A DNA stretch of 53,096 nucleotides from an uncultured Eubacteriales bacterium. Its GTDB lineage: Bacteria; Bacillota; Clostridia; TANB77; CAG-508. The stretch spans positions 1 through 53,096 of the forward strand of contig CABUJR010000010.1 in the NCBI GenBank assembly GCA_902492015.1, given 5' to 3'. This document shows, in pieces, positions 29,101 through 37,202 of the stretch. The position numbers and the translations under genes were made by a program. The notes beneath the pieces were generated by a model, which was given only the letters and a program-made list of their open reading frames with translations, was not told where the DNA came from and did no database searches. Within the stretch, counting starts at the first letter, position 1. Each line of letters starts with the position of its first letter.

Positions 29101-30459
29101 TAAAAAAGATCCACAACCTGAAGAACAAGCTTCATTAAGCATTATATTATCAATAGTATTATTTTTTAATTTTATGTATTTCATATCTTGACCACCAATA
29201 TCTATAATACTGGTAACTTTAGGTAAGAATTCTTTTGCAGCAGTATAATGAGCTATAGTTTCAATTTCGTTTAAATCTACATTTAAGGCTGTTTGAATTA
29301 ATTTTTCACCATACCCTGTTACACCACTAAAACGTATTTTAACTTTTTCGGGAATATCTTTATAAAGTTTTTTTAGCATACTTATAACACTTTTTAATGG
29401 ATTTCCTTTATTACTTCCATATAAAGAATATAAAAGTGCACCATCTCTATCTATTAAAACTAATTTAGTGGTTGTAGAACCTGCATCTATACCTATAAAA
29501 GCATCACCTTCATAAGTTTTTAGGTCATTTCTTTTAACTTTATCGTTATCATGTCTTTCTTTAAATTCTTTATAATCTTCATCTGTTTCAAATAAAGCTG
29601 GAAGAGTTTTTCCTTCTGTATATTTGGCTTTTTTAAAGTCTTTTAATTTTTGTTTTAGCTCTTCAGTTGTTATTGTAGTTGTTTCTAACGAAGAATAAGC
29701 TGCTCCTGTTGCAACTAAAAGATGAGCATTTTCTGGCACTATAATTTCATCATCTTTTAAATTTAAAGTCTCTATAAATCTTTTTCTTAATTCTGGTAAA
29801 TAGTTTAATGGACCACCTAAGAAAGCAACTTTTCCTTTTATTGGTCTACCACAAGCAAGGCCACTAATAGTTTGATTTACAACAGCTTGAAAAATAGATG
29901 CTGCAATATCTTCTTTTCTTGCTCCTTCATTTAATAATGGTTGAATATCTGTTTTTGCAAAAACTCCACAACGTGAAGCAATAGGATAGATTGTTTCATA
30001 AGTTTTTGAGAGTTCATTTAAACCATTTGTATCAGTATTTAAAAGTGATGCCATTTGATCTAAAAATGCACCTGTACCTCCTGCACATGTTCCATTCATT
30101 CTTTGCTCTATAAATTTATCAAAATAAATTATTTTTGCATCTTCACCGCCAAGTTCAATAACAACATCTGTTTGAGGAATTAATTTTTCAACAGCTGATT
30201 TACAAGCTATAACTTCTTGAATAAAATTAACTCCTAAAATTTTTGATATGTCAAGAGCACCAGACCCTGTTAAAGAAATCGTGAAAGTGTTGTCTGGAAA
30301 GTCTTTTATTAATTTATTTAAAACATTATATAATGTAGATTTTGTGTCTGAAAAATGTCTTTCATAATTTGAATAAATAACTTCTAAGTCCTCATTTAAA
30401 ACTACAATTTTTACTGTTGTTGATCCTATATCTAAACCAACGTGTAATAATTTATTCAT
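26101..30459 (-). CDS. 2-hydroxyacyl-CoA dehydratase activase-type protein (HgdC/BadF family, large form)
   Basis: 1452 residues. Two ASKHA ATPase modules lie in tandem: GLDIGSTTVKIV (about 8-19) with NGTCAGGTGAF and a second Cys at about 164, which together match the [4Fe-4S] ligands of HgdC; and GIDAGSTTTKLV (about 325) with ACSSGCGSF. A DUF2229 segment (IGIPRVLNMYEDYPFW) and a long C-terminal region related to the HgdB dehydratase subunit follow, with GGGCRATNYIGF and QPFACLPNHVVGKG. HgdC uses ATP to push an electron onto its dehydratase. The large fused form is common in Clostridia but its substrate is unknown. It runs against the replication fork and borders the desert. Confidence 0.88.
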   Translation of the reverse strand: MNKLLHVGLDIGSTTVKIVVLNEDLEVIYSNYERHFSDTKSTLYNVLNKLIKDFPDNTFTISLTGSGALDISKILGVNFIQEVIACKSAVEKLIPQTDVVIELGGEDAKIIYFDKFIEQRMNGTCAGGTGAFLDQMASLLNTDTNGLNELSKTYETIYPIASRCGVFAKTDIQPLLNEGARKEDIAASIFQAVVNQTISGLACGRPIKGKVAFLGGPLNYLPELRKRFIETLNLKDDEIIVPENAHLLVATGAAYSSLETTTITTEELKQKLKDFKKAKYTEGKTLPALFETDEDYKEFKERHDNDKVKRNDLKTYEGDAFIGIDAGSTTTKLVLIDRDGALLYSLYGSNKGNPLKSVISMLKKLYKDIPEKVKIRFSGVTGYGEKLIQTALNVDLNEIETIAHYTAAKEFLPKVTSIIDIGGQDMKYIKLKNNTIDNIMLNEACSSGCGSFLETFAKSLGLKIEDFVEEAIKSKTPVDLGSRCTVFMNSKIKQAQKEGYSVGDISSGLSYSIIKNAIQKVMKVRDVKTLGKNIVVQGGTFYNDAVLRAFELIVGKNVVRPDIAGLMGAYGIALLAKEQYNANLDMEYNSTILKNEELDNLNIKISHVRCKGCENNCLLTINTFENGKKFISGNRCEKGAGQVTEKKDLPNIYKYKYERLFGYTPLSEEDAKRGTIGIPRVLNMYEDYPFWFTFLTKLGFRVIISEKSNRKTYEKGIESMPSESVCYPAKLAHGHVMSLIKQGIKTIFYPCIPYSRKEYEQSDNHYNCPIVISYSEVLRNNIEELRRDDIKYINPFLPIDDIKNLVKVVYEADCFKEYNFTKKELKEAAEAAETEYQKYKEDVRKKGRETIKYIKDNNLRGIVLAGRPYHVDPEINHGIDTLITSLGLCVLSEDSVCELNKGVSRRLRVVDQWVFHSRLYAAAEFVGKHDFLEMIQLNSFGCGVDAVTTDQVEEILKSYNNMYTLIKIDEINNLGAIRIRIRSLLASMNKRISQKEEEKAEEEKNKELGNYEVKRVPFTKEMRENYTILVPQMAPIHFELLESALKVLGYNVELLRECTDKTVETGLRYVNNDACYPSILTTGQFIEALQSGKYDLDKTAIIMSQTGGGCRATNYIGFIRKALKDAGFSHVPIISFNVVGMEKATGFKITVPMAINLIKGVFYGDLLSKLLLKNRAYEVHKGESQAMFDKWMEKCKVLVGKSTYKQFKQSIYDMVNDFEKIELDTSVEKPKVGIVGEVLIKYHPFGNNFVIDVLEKEGAEVISPDFMGFIKFIATHKITNNTLLNTDKFKSKIFKTVINLIEMLEKDLRIALSSSKKDYLLPCNIFELETKVKDILSIGNQTGEGWFLTAEMVEYIEHGIPNIVCVQPFACLPNHVVGKGVIKTIREKYPYANISPIDYDPGASETNQTNRIKLLTTVAKDNLKKKTQSKKAIEIENLVNEEEIKEKVKSQK

Positions 30460-30517
30460 ATATTTTACCTCTCAAAATAAAAAGTTATAAAATTCATATA
30501 TTAATATCATGTATTTT

Positions 30518-30541
30518 ATAACCTTTGTCGATTTTTGTCAA
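30518..30541 (-). promoter_or_regulatory. Promoter of the activase gene
   Basis: On the minus strand: TTGACA (30541-30536), 17-base spacer, then TAAAAT as -10, about 55 bases before the ATG. A TATAAA is also in reach with a 15-base spacer. Confidence 0.5.
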
Positions 30542-30664
30542 TGTTTATAACTTCCACAAATGTTAAAAAATTATTAAGAAATTTATAAGTTTTAGTTAAT
30601 GTTTAAGCTATATAAATTAGGTATATTTTTATATTGTAAGATATGCAAACTCTATTTTTATAAT

Positions 30665-30699
30665 TTAAAAAAATATCCTTTATGACATATAAAGGATAT
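30665..30699 (-). terminator. Terminator of the hemolysin III gene
   Basis: 11-bp perfect stem (30673-30683 with 30689-30699), 5-base loop, followed on the minus strand by six T. Confidence 0.85.
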
Positions 30700-30708
30700 T
30701 AAAATTAT

Positions 30709-31368
30709 TTATATTTGTAATACATATATTAATATAAACCAAAAGTGACATGCACTACCTAACATAACAAATATATGGAAAATTTCATGAAATCCAAAAT
30801 GTTTAAACTTAAAATTTGGCCATTTTAATCCATATATTAGTCCACCTATTGTGTAGAAAATACCGCCTGCTACTAACCAAGCAAGGCTATATAATAAATT
30901 AGCTTCTTGGAAAGTTTTAAATAATGGATATATTGCTATTAAAACAACCCATCCCATAGCAATATATATACTTGTGGTTAATGCTCGAGGAGCTTTTATC
31001 CATACAGCAGTAAGTATTATTCCAAGTATGGCAATTCCCCATATTATTCCAAATATAGACCAGCCCCAAGGACCTCTTAGTGGACCTAAACAAACTGGTG
31101 TATATGTTGCAGCTATTAAAACATATATCATGATATGATCAAATTTTTTAAAAACTCTAATACCTTTTTCACTAATGTTTAGCCAATGATATAAGGTACT
31201 AAAAAGATACAATAGGAATAGTGCTGTACCAAATATTGTGAATGACACTATATCATAAGCATCTCCCCATATAGAAGAAAACACTATTAAAATAACTAAG
31301 CCAACAAGTGAAAGTGCGGCTCCAATACAATGTGTTAAACCACTTACTAAATCTCTAACTTTAGCCAT
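30709..31368 (-). CDS. Hemolysin III / PAQR-family membrane protein
   Basis: 219 residues with seven hydrophobic helices. Family marks are THCIGAALSLVGL near the start, TLYHW (SxxYH-like), FDHIMIYVLIAATYTP, and the closing FHEIFHIFVMLGSACHFW, with the His and Asp residues that bind metal in PAQR proteins. The family is called hemolysin III after a Bacillus cereus member; most members are of unknown role, possibly metal-dependent hydrolases. It is on its own transcript, with a promoter (31401-31429) and a terminator. Confidence 0.93.
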   Translation of the reverse strand: MAKVRDLVSGLTHCIGAALSLVGLVILIVFSSIWGDAYDIVSFTIFGTALFLLYLFSTLYHWLNISEKGIRVFKKFDHIMIYVLIAATYTPVCLGPLRGPWGWSIFGIIWGIAILGIILTAVWIKAPRALTTSIYIAMGWVVLIAIYPLFKTFQEANLLYSLAWLVAGGIFYTIGGLIYGLKWPNFKFKHFGFHEIFHIFVMLGSACHFWFILIYVLQI

Positions 31369-31400
31369 AAATACTCCTTATCCTTTAAAAAATATATTAT

Positions 31401-31429
31401 ATGATATAACAAAAATAAAAAATAGTCAA
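31401..31429 (-). promoter_or_regulatory. Hemolysin III gene promoter
   Basis: On the minus strand: TTGACT (31429-31424), 17-base spacer, TATCAT (31406-31401), with TATAAT a few bases later. Confidence 0.6.
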
Positions 31430-31529
31430 CAATATAATAATAAATATAATATTATCTAGTTTCAAAAACAAGATACAAAAATGAATAAAATTTTCATTTT
31501 AGAATATTATTTACAAAGGAGGAAAAGCT

Positions 31530-32168
31530 ATGCAAAAATGGATAATTTTAATAGTAATTGCTATTATATTAATAGTAGGTACAATAATAGTATTAAATAT
31601 TGATATTGAAACTGAATATGTACCAGAAACTGAGGTAAGTCAAACAGCACTTAGAAAAACAATAGTAACTCTTTATTTTAGAAATAAAGAAAATGGAGAA
31701 GTTGAAAAAGAAACTAGGCTGATAGATTCAAAATTATTGCTAAAAGATCCATATCAAGAGTTATTAAATATGCTAATTTCAGGACCAGAAAATCAAAATT
31801 TAGAAAAATTAATTCCAGAAGGAACTACAATTATAGAAACAGTTTTTGAAAATGGTTGTGTTACAATTAATTTTAGCAAAGAATTTATTGAAAATTGCAC
31901 AGATGAGGTGAAAAAAATTCAAACAGTCCATACAATTTTTGAAACTTTAACAGAATTAACAGAAGTAATTGATATGAAAATATTAATAGAAGGTGAAGAA
32001 AAAGAAGATATAAATAATATGATTATTAATATGAAAAATACTAATATGTCAAAAAGTGAGAATGTGATTAATGAAGACGCTTCTATACAGAATAATGAAA
32101 ATACAGCTAATGGAAATGCTGTTTTGCCAAACAATGAAAATACAACTTATGAAAATAGTGTTTTATAA
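31530..32168 (+). CDS. GerMN-domain membrane-anchored protein
   Basis: 212 residues. One N-terminal transmembrane segment (about 4-24), then a GerMN domain (about 45-150) with VTLYFRNKENGE, ELLNMLISGP, LIPEGTTI and GCVTINFSKEF, all typical of GerM/LpqB domains. A low-complexity Asn/Glu-rich tail (about 165-212) contains two similar NNENTA/T..GNAVLPN units. GerM helps peptidoglycan assembly in sporulating Bacilli; here only an extracellular wall-linked role can be inferred. A strong AAAGGAGG precedes the ATG. Confidence 0.82.
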   Translation: MQKWIILIVIAIILIVGTIIVLNIDIETEYVPETEVSQTALRKTIVTLYFRNKENGEVEKETRLIDSKLLLKDPYQELLNMLISGPENQNLEKLIPEGTTIIETVFENGCVTINFSKEFIENCTDEVKKIQTVHTIFETLTELTEVIDMKILIEGEEKEDINNMIINMKNTNMSKSENVINEDASIQNNENTANGNAVLPNNENTTYENSVL

Positions 32169-32200
32169 AGTGGTGAAAATGTATATTAAAATTTAAAATA

Positions 32201-32229
32201 TTGATAAATACTAGGTTTTGTGGTATTAT
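32201..32229 (+). promoter_or_regulatory. Promoter of the methyltransferase-rsmI pair
   Basis: TTGATA (32201-32206), 17-base spacer, TATTAT (32224-32229), 30 bases before the ATG. Confidence 0.65.
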
Positions 32230-32258
32230 ATATAAGAATTTTATATTAAGGAATAATT

Positions 32259-33011
32259 ATGGTGCAAGTATCTTTAAAAGAAAATGAAAGAATAGATGAT
32301 TTAGAATATAAAAATTTAAAAATAATTCAAAATAGAACTGGTTTTTGTTTTGGAATAGATAGTGTATTACTTTCAGATTTTGCTAAAAATATAAAGAAAA
32401 ATGCAAAAGTTATAGATATAGGAAGTGGAACAGGAATTATATCAATACTTCTTTGTAAGAAAACAGAATTAGAAAAAATTTATGGAATAGAAATCCAGGA
32501 AGAAGTAGCTGATATGTCAAAAAGAAGTGCATTATTAAATGGGCTAGAAAAAAAATTTGAAGTCATTAACATAGATATTAATAATATATTTAGTGTTTTA
32601 AATAAAAATGAATATGATGTGATTGTTACAAATCCACCATATAAACCCTTTAATACTGGTGCAAGGAATATAGAAATAAAAAAACTTATATCTAGACATG
32701 AAGTAAAATGCACATTAGAAGATGTAATAGAAAAAAGTAGTAAGCTTTTAAAATCTTTAGGTGAATTTTATATGGTACATAGAATAGAAAGACTTGCAGA
32801 TATAATGTGCTTACTTAGAAAATATAAATTAGAACCTAAACAAATACGATTTGTACAATCTAAAATAAATGAAAAACCAAAACTTATATTAGTAAAAGCA
32901 GTAAAAAATGCAAAAGAATATTTAAAAATAGATTCACCACTTATAATTTATAGAGATGATGGTGAATATACTGATGAAATATTAAAAATTTATAATAAGA
33001 AAAGAGAGTAA
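32259..33011 (+). CDS. tRNA1(Val) A37 N6-methyltransferase-like (TrmN6/YabB)
   Basis: 250 residues. SAM motif VIDIGSGTGIISILL (about 46-60) and catalytic NPPYKPFNTG (about 127-136) mark an N6-adenine methyltransferase of the TrmN6/YfiC class. The gene lies two bases before rsmI, as yabB lies near yabC in Bacillus; the GIY-YIG gene yazA usually between them is missing here. RNA target not provable from sequence. Confidence 0.88.
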   Translation: MVQVSLKENERIDDLEYKNLKIIQNRTGFCFGIDSVLLSDFAKNIKKNAKVIDIGSGTGIISILLCKKTELEKIYGIEIQEEVADMSKRSALLNGLEKKFEVINIDINNIFSVLNKNEYDVIVTNPPYKPFNTGARNIEIKKLISRHEVKCTLEDVIEKSSKLLKSLGEFYMVHRIERLADIMCLLRKYKLEPKQIRFVQSKINEKPKLILVKAVKNAKEYLKIDSPLIIYRDDGEYTDEILKIYNKKRE

Positions 33012-33013
33012 AA

Positions 33014-33847
33014 ATGAAAGGAAAACTATATTTAGTAGCAACTCCAATAGGAAATTTAGACGATATAACATTAAGAGCTTTGAAAACATTAAAAAATGTA
33101 GATTTAATTGCAGCTGAAGATACAAGACATACACTTGGGTTATTGAATCATTTTGATATTTCAAAACCTCTTATAAGTTACTATAAACAAACTGAAAAAA
33201 CTAGAAGTAAAGTGCTAATTGAAAAATTATTAGAAGGAAAAAATATAGCTTTAGTTTCAGATGCAGGAACACCAGGAATATCAGATCCAGGAGAAGAAAT
33301 AGTTAAAGAAGCGATAAAAAATAATATAGACATAATTCCGGTACCTGGAGCTTGTGCATTTATTAATGCTTTAATTGCATCAGGATTTTCTACAAAAGAA
33401 TTTTGTTTTATTGGTTTTTTATCATCTGTAAAAAAAGAGAAAAAGGAAAAGTTAGAAGAACTAAAATATGAAACAAAAACTTTAATATTATATGAGGCTC
33501 CACATAAACTTAAAAATACACTTGAAATGATTTTAGATGTTCTAGGAAATAGAAAAATTGTACTTGCAAAAGAATTAACTAAAATCCATGAAAATTTTAT
33601 TAGAGGAGATATAAAAACTATACTTGATAATCTAGAAGAAATAAAAGGAGAATTTGTAATTTTAATTGAAGGAAATTGTAAATCAGAAAAAGAGATAGAA
33701 CTCTCAAATTTAAATGCAGAAACTCTAGAGGCCCATTATGAGTTTTATGAAAAAAAGGGACTAGATAAAAAAGAAATAATTAAAAAAATTGCTAAAGATA
33801 GAAATGTTTCAAAAAATGAAATATATCAATATTTTTTGAATAAATAA
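33014..33847 (+). CDS. rsmI: 16S rRNA (cytidine1402-2'-O)-methyltransferase RsmI
   Basis: 277 residues. It methylates the 2'-OH of C1402 in the decoding centre. Tetrapyrrole-methylase fold with LYLVATPIGNLDDIT at the N-terminus, AAEDTRHT, VSDAGTPGISDPGE and the C-terminal LAKELTKIHENFIRG, all hallmarks of RsmI. It is coupled to the preceding methyltransferase and followed by a long-stem terminator. Confidence 0.95.
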   Translation: MKGKLYLVATPIGNLDDITLRALKTLKNVDLIAAEDTRHTLGLLNHFDISKPLISYYKQTEKTRSKVLIEKLLEGKNIALVSDAGTPGISDPGEEIVKEAIKNNIDIIPVPGACAFINALIASGFSTKEFCFIGFLSSVKKEKKEKLEELKYETKTLILYEAPHKLKNTLEMILDVLGNRKIVLAKELTKIHENFIRGDIKTILDNLEEIKGEFVILIEGNCKSEKEIELSNLNAETLEAHYEFYEKKGLDKKEIIKKIAKDRNVSKNEIYQYFLNK

Positions 33848-33870
33848 ATCCACAAGATTTATAATAAATT

Positions 33871-33925
33871 AAAGAAAGTATTTTAAATTAAGCTAAAACT
33901 TATATTTAAAGTTCTTTCTTTTTTG
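33871..33925 (+). terminator. Terminator after rsmI
   Basis: AAAGAAAG pairs with CTTTCTTT, extended inward by TTTAAAT/ATTTAAA, followed by a T tract. Confidence 0.7.
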
Positions 33926-33936
33926 TGATTAATATA

Positions 33937-33965
33937 TTGTTTTTTTTCAATTAAAATGATATAGT
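33937..33965 (+). promoter_or_regulatory. Promoter of the WG-repeat gene
   Basis: TTGTTT (33937-33942), 17-base spacer, TATAGT (33960-33965), 45 bases before the ATG. Confidence 0.55.
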
Positions 33966-34009
33966 ATCTATGTGAAATTATGAAGTTTTTAATATTTTGG
34001 AGGGTAAAT

Positions 34010-35041
34010 ATGAGTAGAAATAGAGGAAAAAGATATGATGATACTCCGAGATTAAATATAAAAAAAGTAATTGCAACAATTATAGCAATAATAGTATTTA
34101 TTATGATTATAATATCTTTAAAAAATATATTAACAACAGATAAGGGTACTAATGAAGTTTCTTCACTTACTACTTATATTAGTGTGTTAGAAAATAATAA
34201 ATGGGGCATAATTGATAACAAAGGTAATAAAGTAATAGATACAAGTTATGATGAAATGATTATAGTTCCAGATAAAAATAAAGATATTTTTATCTGTACT
34301 TATGATGTTGATTATAATTCAGAAACTTTTAAAACTAAAGTATTAAATAAAGAAGGAAAAGAAATATTAACAGAATATAATTTAGTACAAGCTATTGAAA
34401 ATACAGATGGAAATAATGTATGGTATGAAAATAATGTTTTAAGGTTTGAAAAAGATGGAAAATTTGGACTTATAAATTTTGAAGGAAAAGAAATATTAAA
34501 TCCAGAATATGATAATATTTATGCTTTAACAGGTCTTGAAAAAAGCTTAATTATTGAAAAAGACGGGAAAAAAGGTTTAGTAAATACAAGTATGGGTGAG
34601 GTAATAATTCCTGCTGAATATTCAGATATTACAAATCTTGCAGAAAATTATGAATCTGGATATATTGTAAAAAATTCTGAAAATAAATTTGGAATAATTA
34701 GTGCTGATAAAACAAAAATATTAGATACTAAGTATGATGAAATAAGAAAAGTTTCAGGAAATAATTATTATGTAGTTGTTGAAAATGGAAAAACAGAAGT
34801 TGTAGATAAATCTGGAAATATAGTACTTAATACAGGATTTGATAGTATAGAAAGTATAAATGTTGATAATTTTATTATTATAAAATCTGGAAAATATGGG
34901 GTTATTAATAAATCTGGAGAAGATGTTATTCCTGCAGAATATGATAATTTAAAATTTGCGTTTTCAAATGCTTTTATAGCGCAAAAAGATGGAAAATATG
35001 GAATTATAGATAAATCTGGAAATACTCGGAGTGGAATTTAA
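34010..35041 (+). CDS. WG-repeat membrane-anchored protein, N-terminal part (frameshifted)
   Basis: 343 residues from ATG 34010 (GGAGGG just upstream; a longer frame from 33980 has no site). An N-terminal transmembrane helix (about 18-40) is followed by at least six WG/KWG-type units of 45-50 residues, such as NKWGIIDNKGNKVIDTSYDE, GKFGLINFEGKEILNPEYDN and GKYGVINKSGEDVIPAEYDN. WG repeats form beta-propeller-like surface modules of unclear function. Translation breaks at CGG 35027-35029 and stops at 35041 in the middle of a repeat; the rest continues in the +1 frame, so the original protein was about 507 residues. Confidence 0.85.
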   Translation: MSRNRGKRYDDTPRLNIKKVIATIIAIIVFIMIIISLKNILTTDKGTNEVSSLTTYISVLENNKWGIIDNKGNKVIDTSYDEMIIVPDKNKDIFICTYDVDYNSETFKTKVLNKEGKEILTEYNLVQAIENTDGNNVWYENNVLRFEKDGKFGLINFEGKEILNPEYDNIYALTGLEKSLIIEKDGKKGLVNTSMGEVIIPAEYSDITNLAENYESGYIVKNSENKFGIISADKTKILDTKYDEIRKVSGNNYYVVVENGKTEVVDKSGNIVLNTGFDSIESINVDNFIIIKSGKYGVINKSGEDVIPAEYDNLKFAFSNAFIAQKDGKYGIIDKSGNTRSGI

Positions 35042-35534
35042 TTATGATGCAATAACATATATAAATGAAGCAGACTTTTTTGAGTGTGAAAATTCAGACC
35101 ATACAACAGATATTTATGACAGAGAATTAAAAAAGGTATTAGAAAATATTATCATATCAGAATTAAATATAGATAGTGGATATTTAAGGATTAGACAAAA
35201 TTCTGATTATAAATATTATAATTTCAAATTTGAAGAGAAAACTAATAAAGAGATTTTAACAACAAATACACTATTTTTAGTAAAAGAAAATGGTAAATAT
35301 GGATATGAAAATAAAAAAGGTGAAAGAATAGTAGACTGTATATATGATGATGCAAAAGAACAAAATACTTTTGGGTATTGTGCTGTTAAAAAAGATGGTT
35401 TATGGGGATGCTTAAAATCAGACGGAACAGTACTTGTACAACCAACTAGAAATTTAGATGAATATTTATTTGTAGATTTTATTGCAGAATGGAATAGATA
35501 TAATGATTTAAGTTTAAATGTTTATACAAAGTAA
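35028..35534 (+). pseudogene. WG-repeat protein, C-terminal part in the +1 frame
   Basis: This frame carries the direct continuation of the broken repeat (GVEFNYDAITYINEADFFE) plus two more units, GKYGYENKKGERIVDCIYDD and GLWGCLKSDGTVLVQPT. It has no start codon with a ribosome binding site of its own; a GTG at 35031 lies inside the repeat. So it is the tail of the preceding gene, joined by a frameshift, whether real, programmed or a sequence error. Confidence 0.75.
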
Positions 35535-35559
35535 CAGAAGAAGAAAGTAGGTAATAGTT

Positions 35560-36819
35560 TTGGAACTAATGACAAAATATCAATATACTTATTTTATACA
35601 TCCATATATTATAGATGAAAATAAATATGACAAGTATATTTATAAACTTTTAAAAGATAAAAAATGTTCATATAAGATATTTGAAAAAGAAAAAGATTTA
35701 GACATATATAATTTTTTCTTGCCTAATATAAGATCTTTTATGTTTCCAAGTTTTGAACTTAGAGGAGAAAAGTTAAAAAATTTTAATTCATTAGACATAG
35801 AAAAAAAGAAAAATAAAATTGTAAAAAGAAATGTAGCTTGTTTTACTTATAATTTAGCATCAGATATACAAGGAAAAGTTGGAACAGAAAATGGTATTTT
35901 CTTTAAAATAGAAGGAATAGAAATTATTTGTTTTAATACAGGAATATGTTTTTTTACAATGAAAACTCACATAGAAAATACTAATAGATTTATGGATGTA
36001 TTAGACTTTAATTATAGATTTAAGGGGATTAATTCAGAATTTGCATCTTTAAAAGATTTTGAGAATATAAAAATTCAAACAGATACTTTTAAAGATATGA
36101 AAGATTTATCAGAACTTATAAATCAAATAACTGGTATTAATACAAAATTAAAAAATAATCTTAAAGAAAATTTAATTAATTCACAATTTTACACATATTC
36201 TTATGTATGTGTGGAAACTAATAATTGGAATGAAAAAACAGATTTTTTTAATATAGAGAATGATTTTTTAAAGTTTGCAAATGTGCTTCCAAGCAATTAT
36301 AATTCTGATTTTAATAGAGCTAATATAGAACATAATTTGCATATTATAGAAAAATTAAAGTATGCAAAAACAACTATTTCTAATATGAGCTCAAATCTTA
36401 TGTGTTCAGGGATAGATACTTATAATTATACTAAGCTTCCTTATGAATATGAAAATCAGTATTTTTATCTTTATATATTAGGACTTTATAAAAGATTATT
36501 CTTAATGAAGCTTAATAATGATTTCAAAGAGTATGATAAGATTGTTAAAATGAGGAAAAAATTTATCAATTTTACTAAAGAAATTTGGAATAAAGATGTT
36601 ACTCTAGATGATACAGGAATGTTATATACAAAAACTCTTAATAGAACATTAGAATTAGATGAATTATACAGTGAAATACAAAACAAATATGAAGTAATAT
36701 ATAAACAATTAAATATAGAGAAAAATAATGTATACTATTCTGTAATAGTAATTCTATTAATTTTTTCTTTAATTTTTAATACTGTAAATATAATATTTTT
36801 AATGTATTTATTATCGTAA
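35560..36819 (+). CDS. Unknown protein with C-terminal membrane anchor, CorA-like tail
   Basis: 419 residues; I do not recognise a named family. Residues 1-155 form a mixed alpha/beta domain (TYFIHPYII, GKVGTENGIFF, IIICFNTGICFFTMKT-like strands). The middle is helical, and about 385-418 has a transmembrane segment (SVIVILLIFSLIFNTVNIIFLMYLLS in part) preceded by a helix YEVIYKQLNIEKNN. This layout, a soluble head, long helices and a last membrane helix, recalls CorA-type proteins without their GMN motif. The start is TTG with only a weak AGAAGAAAGTAGG site; ATG 35569 is a possible alternative. Followed 11 bases later by acpS. Confidence 0.7.
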   Translation: MELMTKYQYTYFIHPYIIDENKYDKYIYKLLKDKKCSYKIFEKEKDLDIYNFFLPNIRSFMFPSFELRGEKLKNFNSLDIEKKKNKIVKRNVACFTYNLASDIQGKVGTENGIFFKIEGIEIICFNTGICFFTMKTHIENTNRFMDVLDFNYRFKGINSEFASLKDFENIKIQTDTFKDMKDLSELINQITGINTKLKNNLKENLINSQFYTYSYVCVETNNWNEKTDFFNIENDFLKFANVLPSNYNSDFNRANIEHNLHIIEKLKYAKTTISNMSSNLMCSGIDTYNYTKLPYEYENQYFYLYILGLYKRLFLMKLNNDFKEYDKIVKMRKKFINFTKEIWNKDVTLDDTGMLYTKTLNRTLELDELYSEIQNKYEVIYKQLNIEKNNVYYSVIVILLIFSLIFNTVNIIFLMYLLS

Positions 36820-36830
36820 AAGGATTTTAT

Positions 36831-37199
36831 ATGAAAATAGCAGTTGGAACAGATATAATAGAAATAGAAAGAATTAAAAAAATAATAGAAACTAAAAAAG
36901 AAAAATTTTTAGAAGCAATGTATACTGAGAAAGAAAGAGAATATTGTGAGTCTAAGAATGTTCAAAAGTATCAAAGTTATGCTGCGAGATTTGCTGCAAA
37001 AGAAGCTATATATAAAGCTTTAAGCAATTATATAAATTTTGAATATTCTTGGAGAGATTTTGAAATTTTAAATTCTGAAAATGGAAAACCAGAAGTTCAT
37101 TTAAATTTTAAAATTAAAGATTTGGAAAATATAGAAATCAGTATATCACATTGCAAACAATATGCTGTAGCTTATGTAACTGTATTGTTTAAGGAGTAA
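36831..37199 (+). CDS. acpS: Holo-[acyl-carrier-protein] synthase AcpS
   Basis: 122 residues. It transfers the phosphopantetheine arm of CoA to acyl carrier protein. GTDIIEIERIKKII (Mg-binding Asp) at the start, YAARFAAKEAIYKAL (catalytic Glu/Lys) in the middle and ISISHCKQYAVAYV at the end are the family signatures. It ends four bases before tatD. Confidence 0.95.
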   Translation: MKIAVGTDIIEIERIKKIIETKKEKFLEAMYTEKEREYCESKNVQKYQSYAARFAAKEAIYKALSNYINFEYSWRDFEILNSENGKPEVHLNFKIKDLENIEISISHCKQYAVAYVTVLFKE

Positions 37200-37202
37200 G
37201 AA

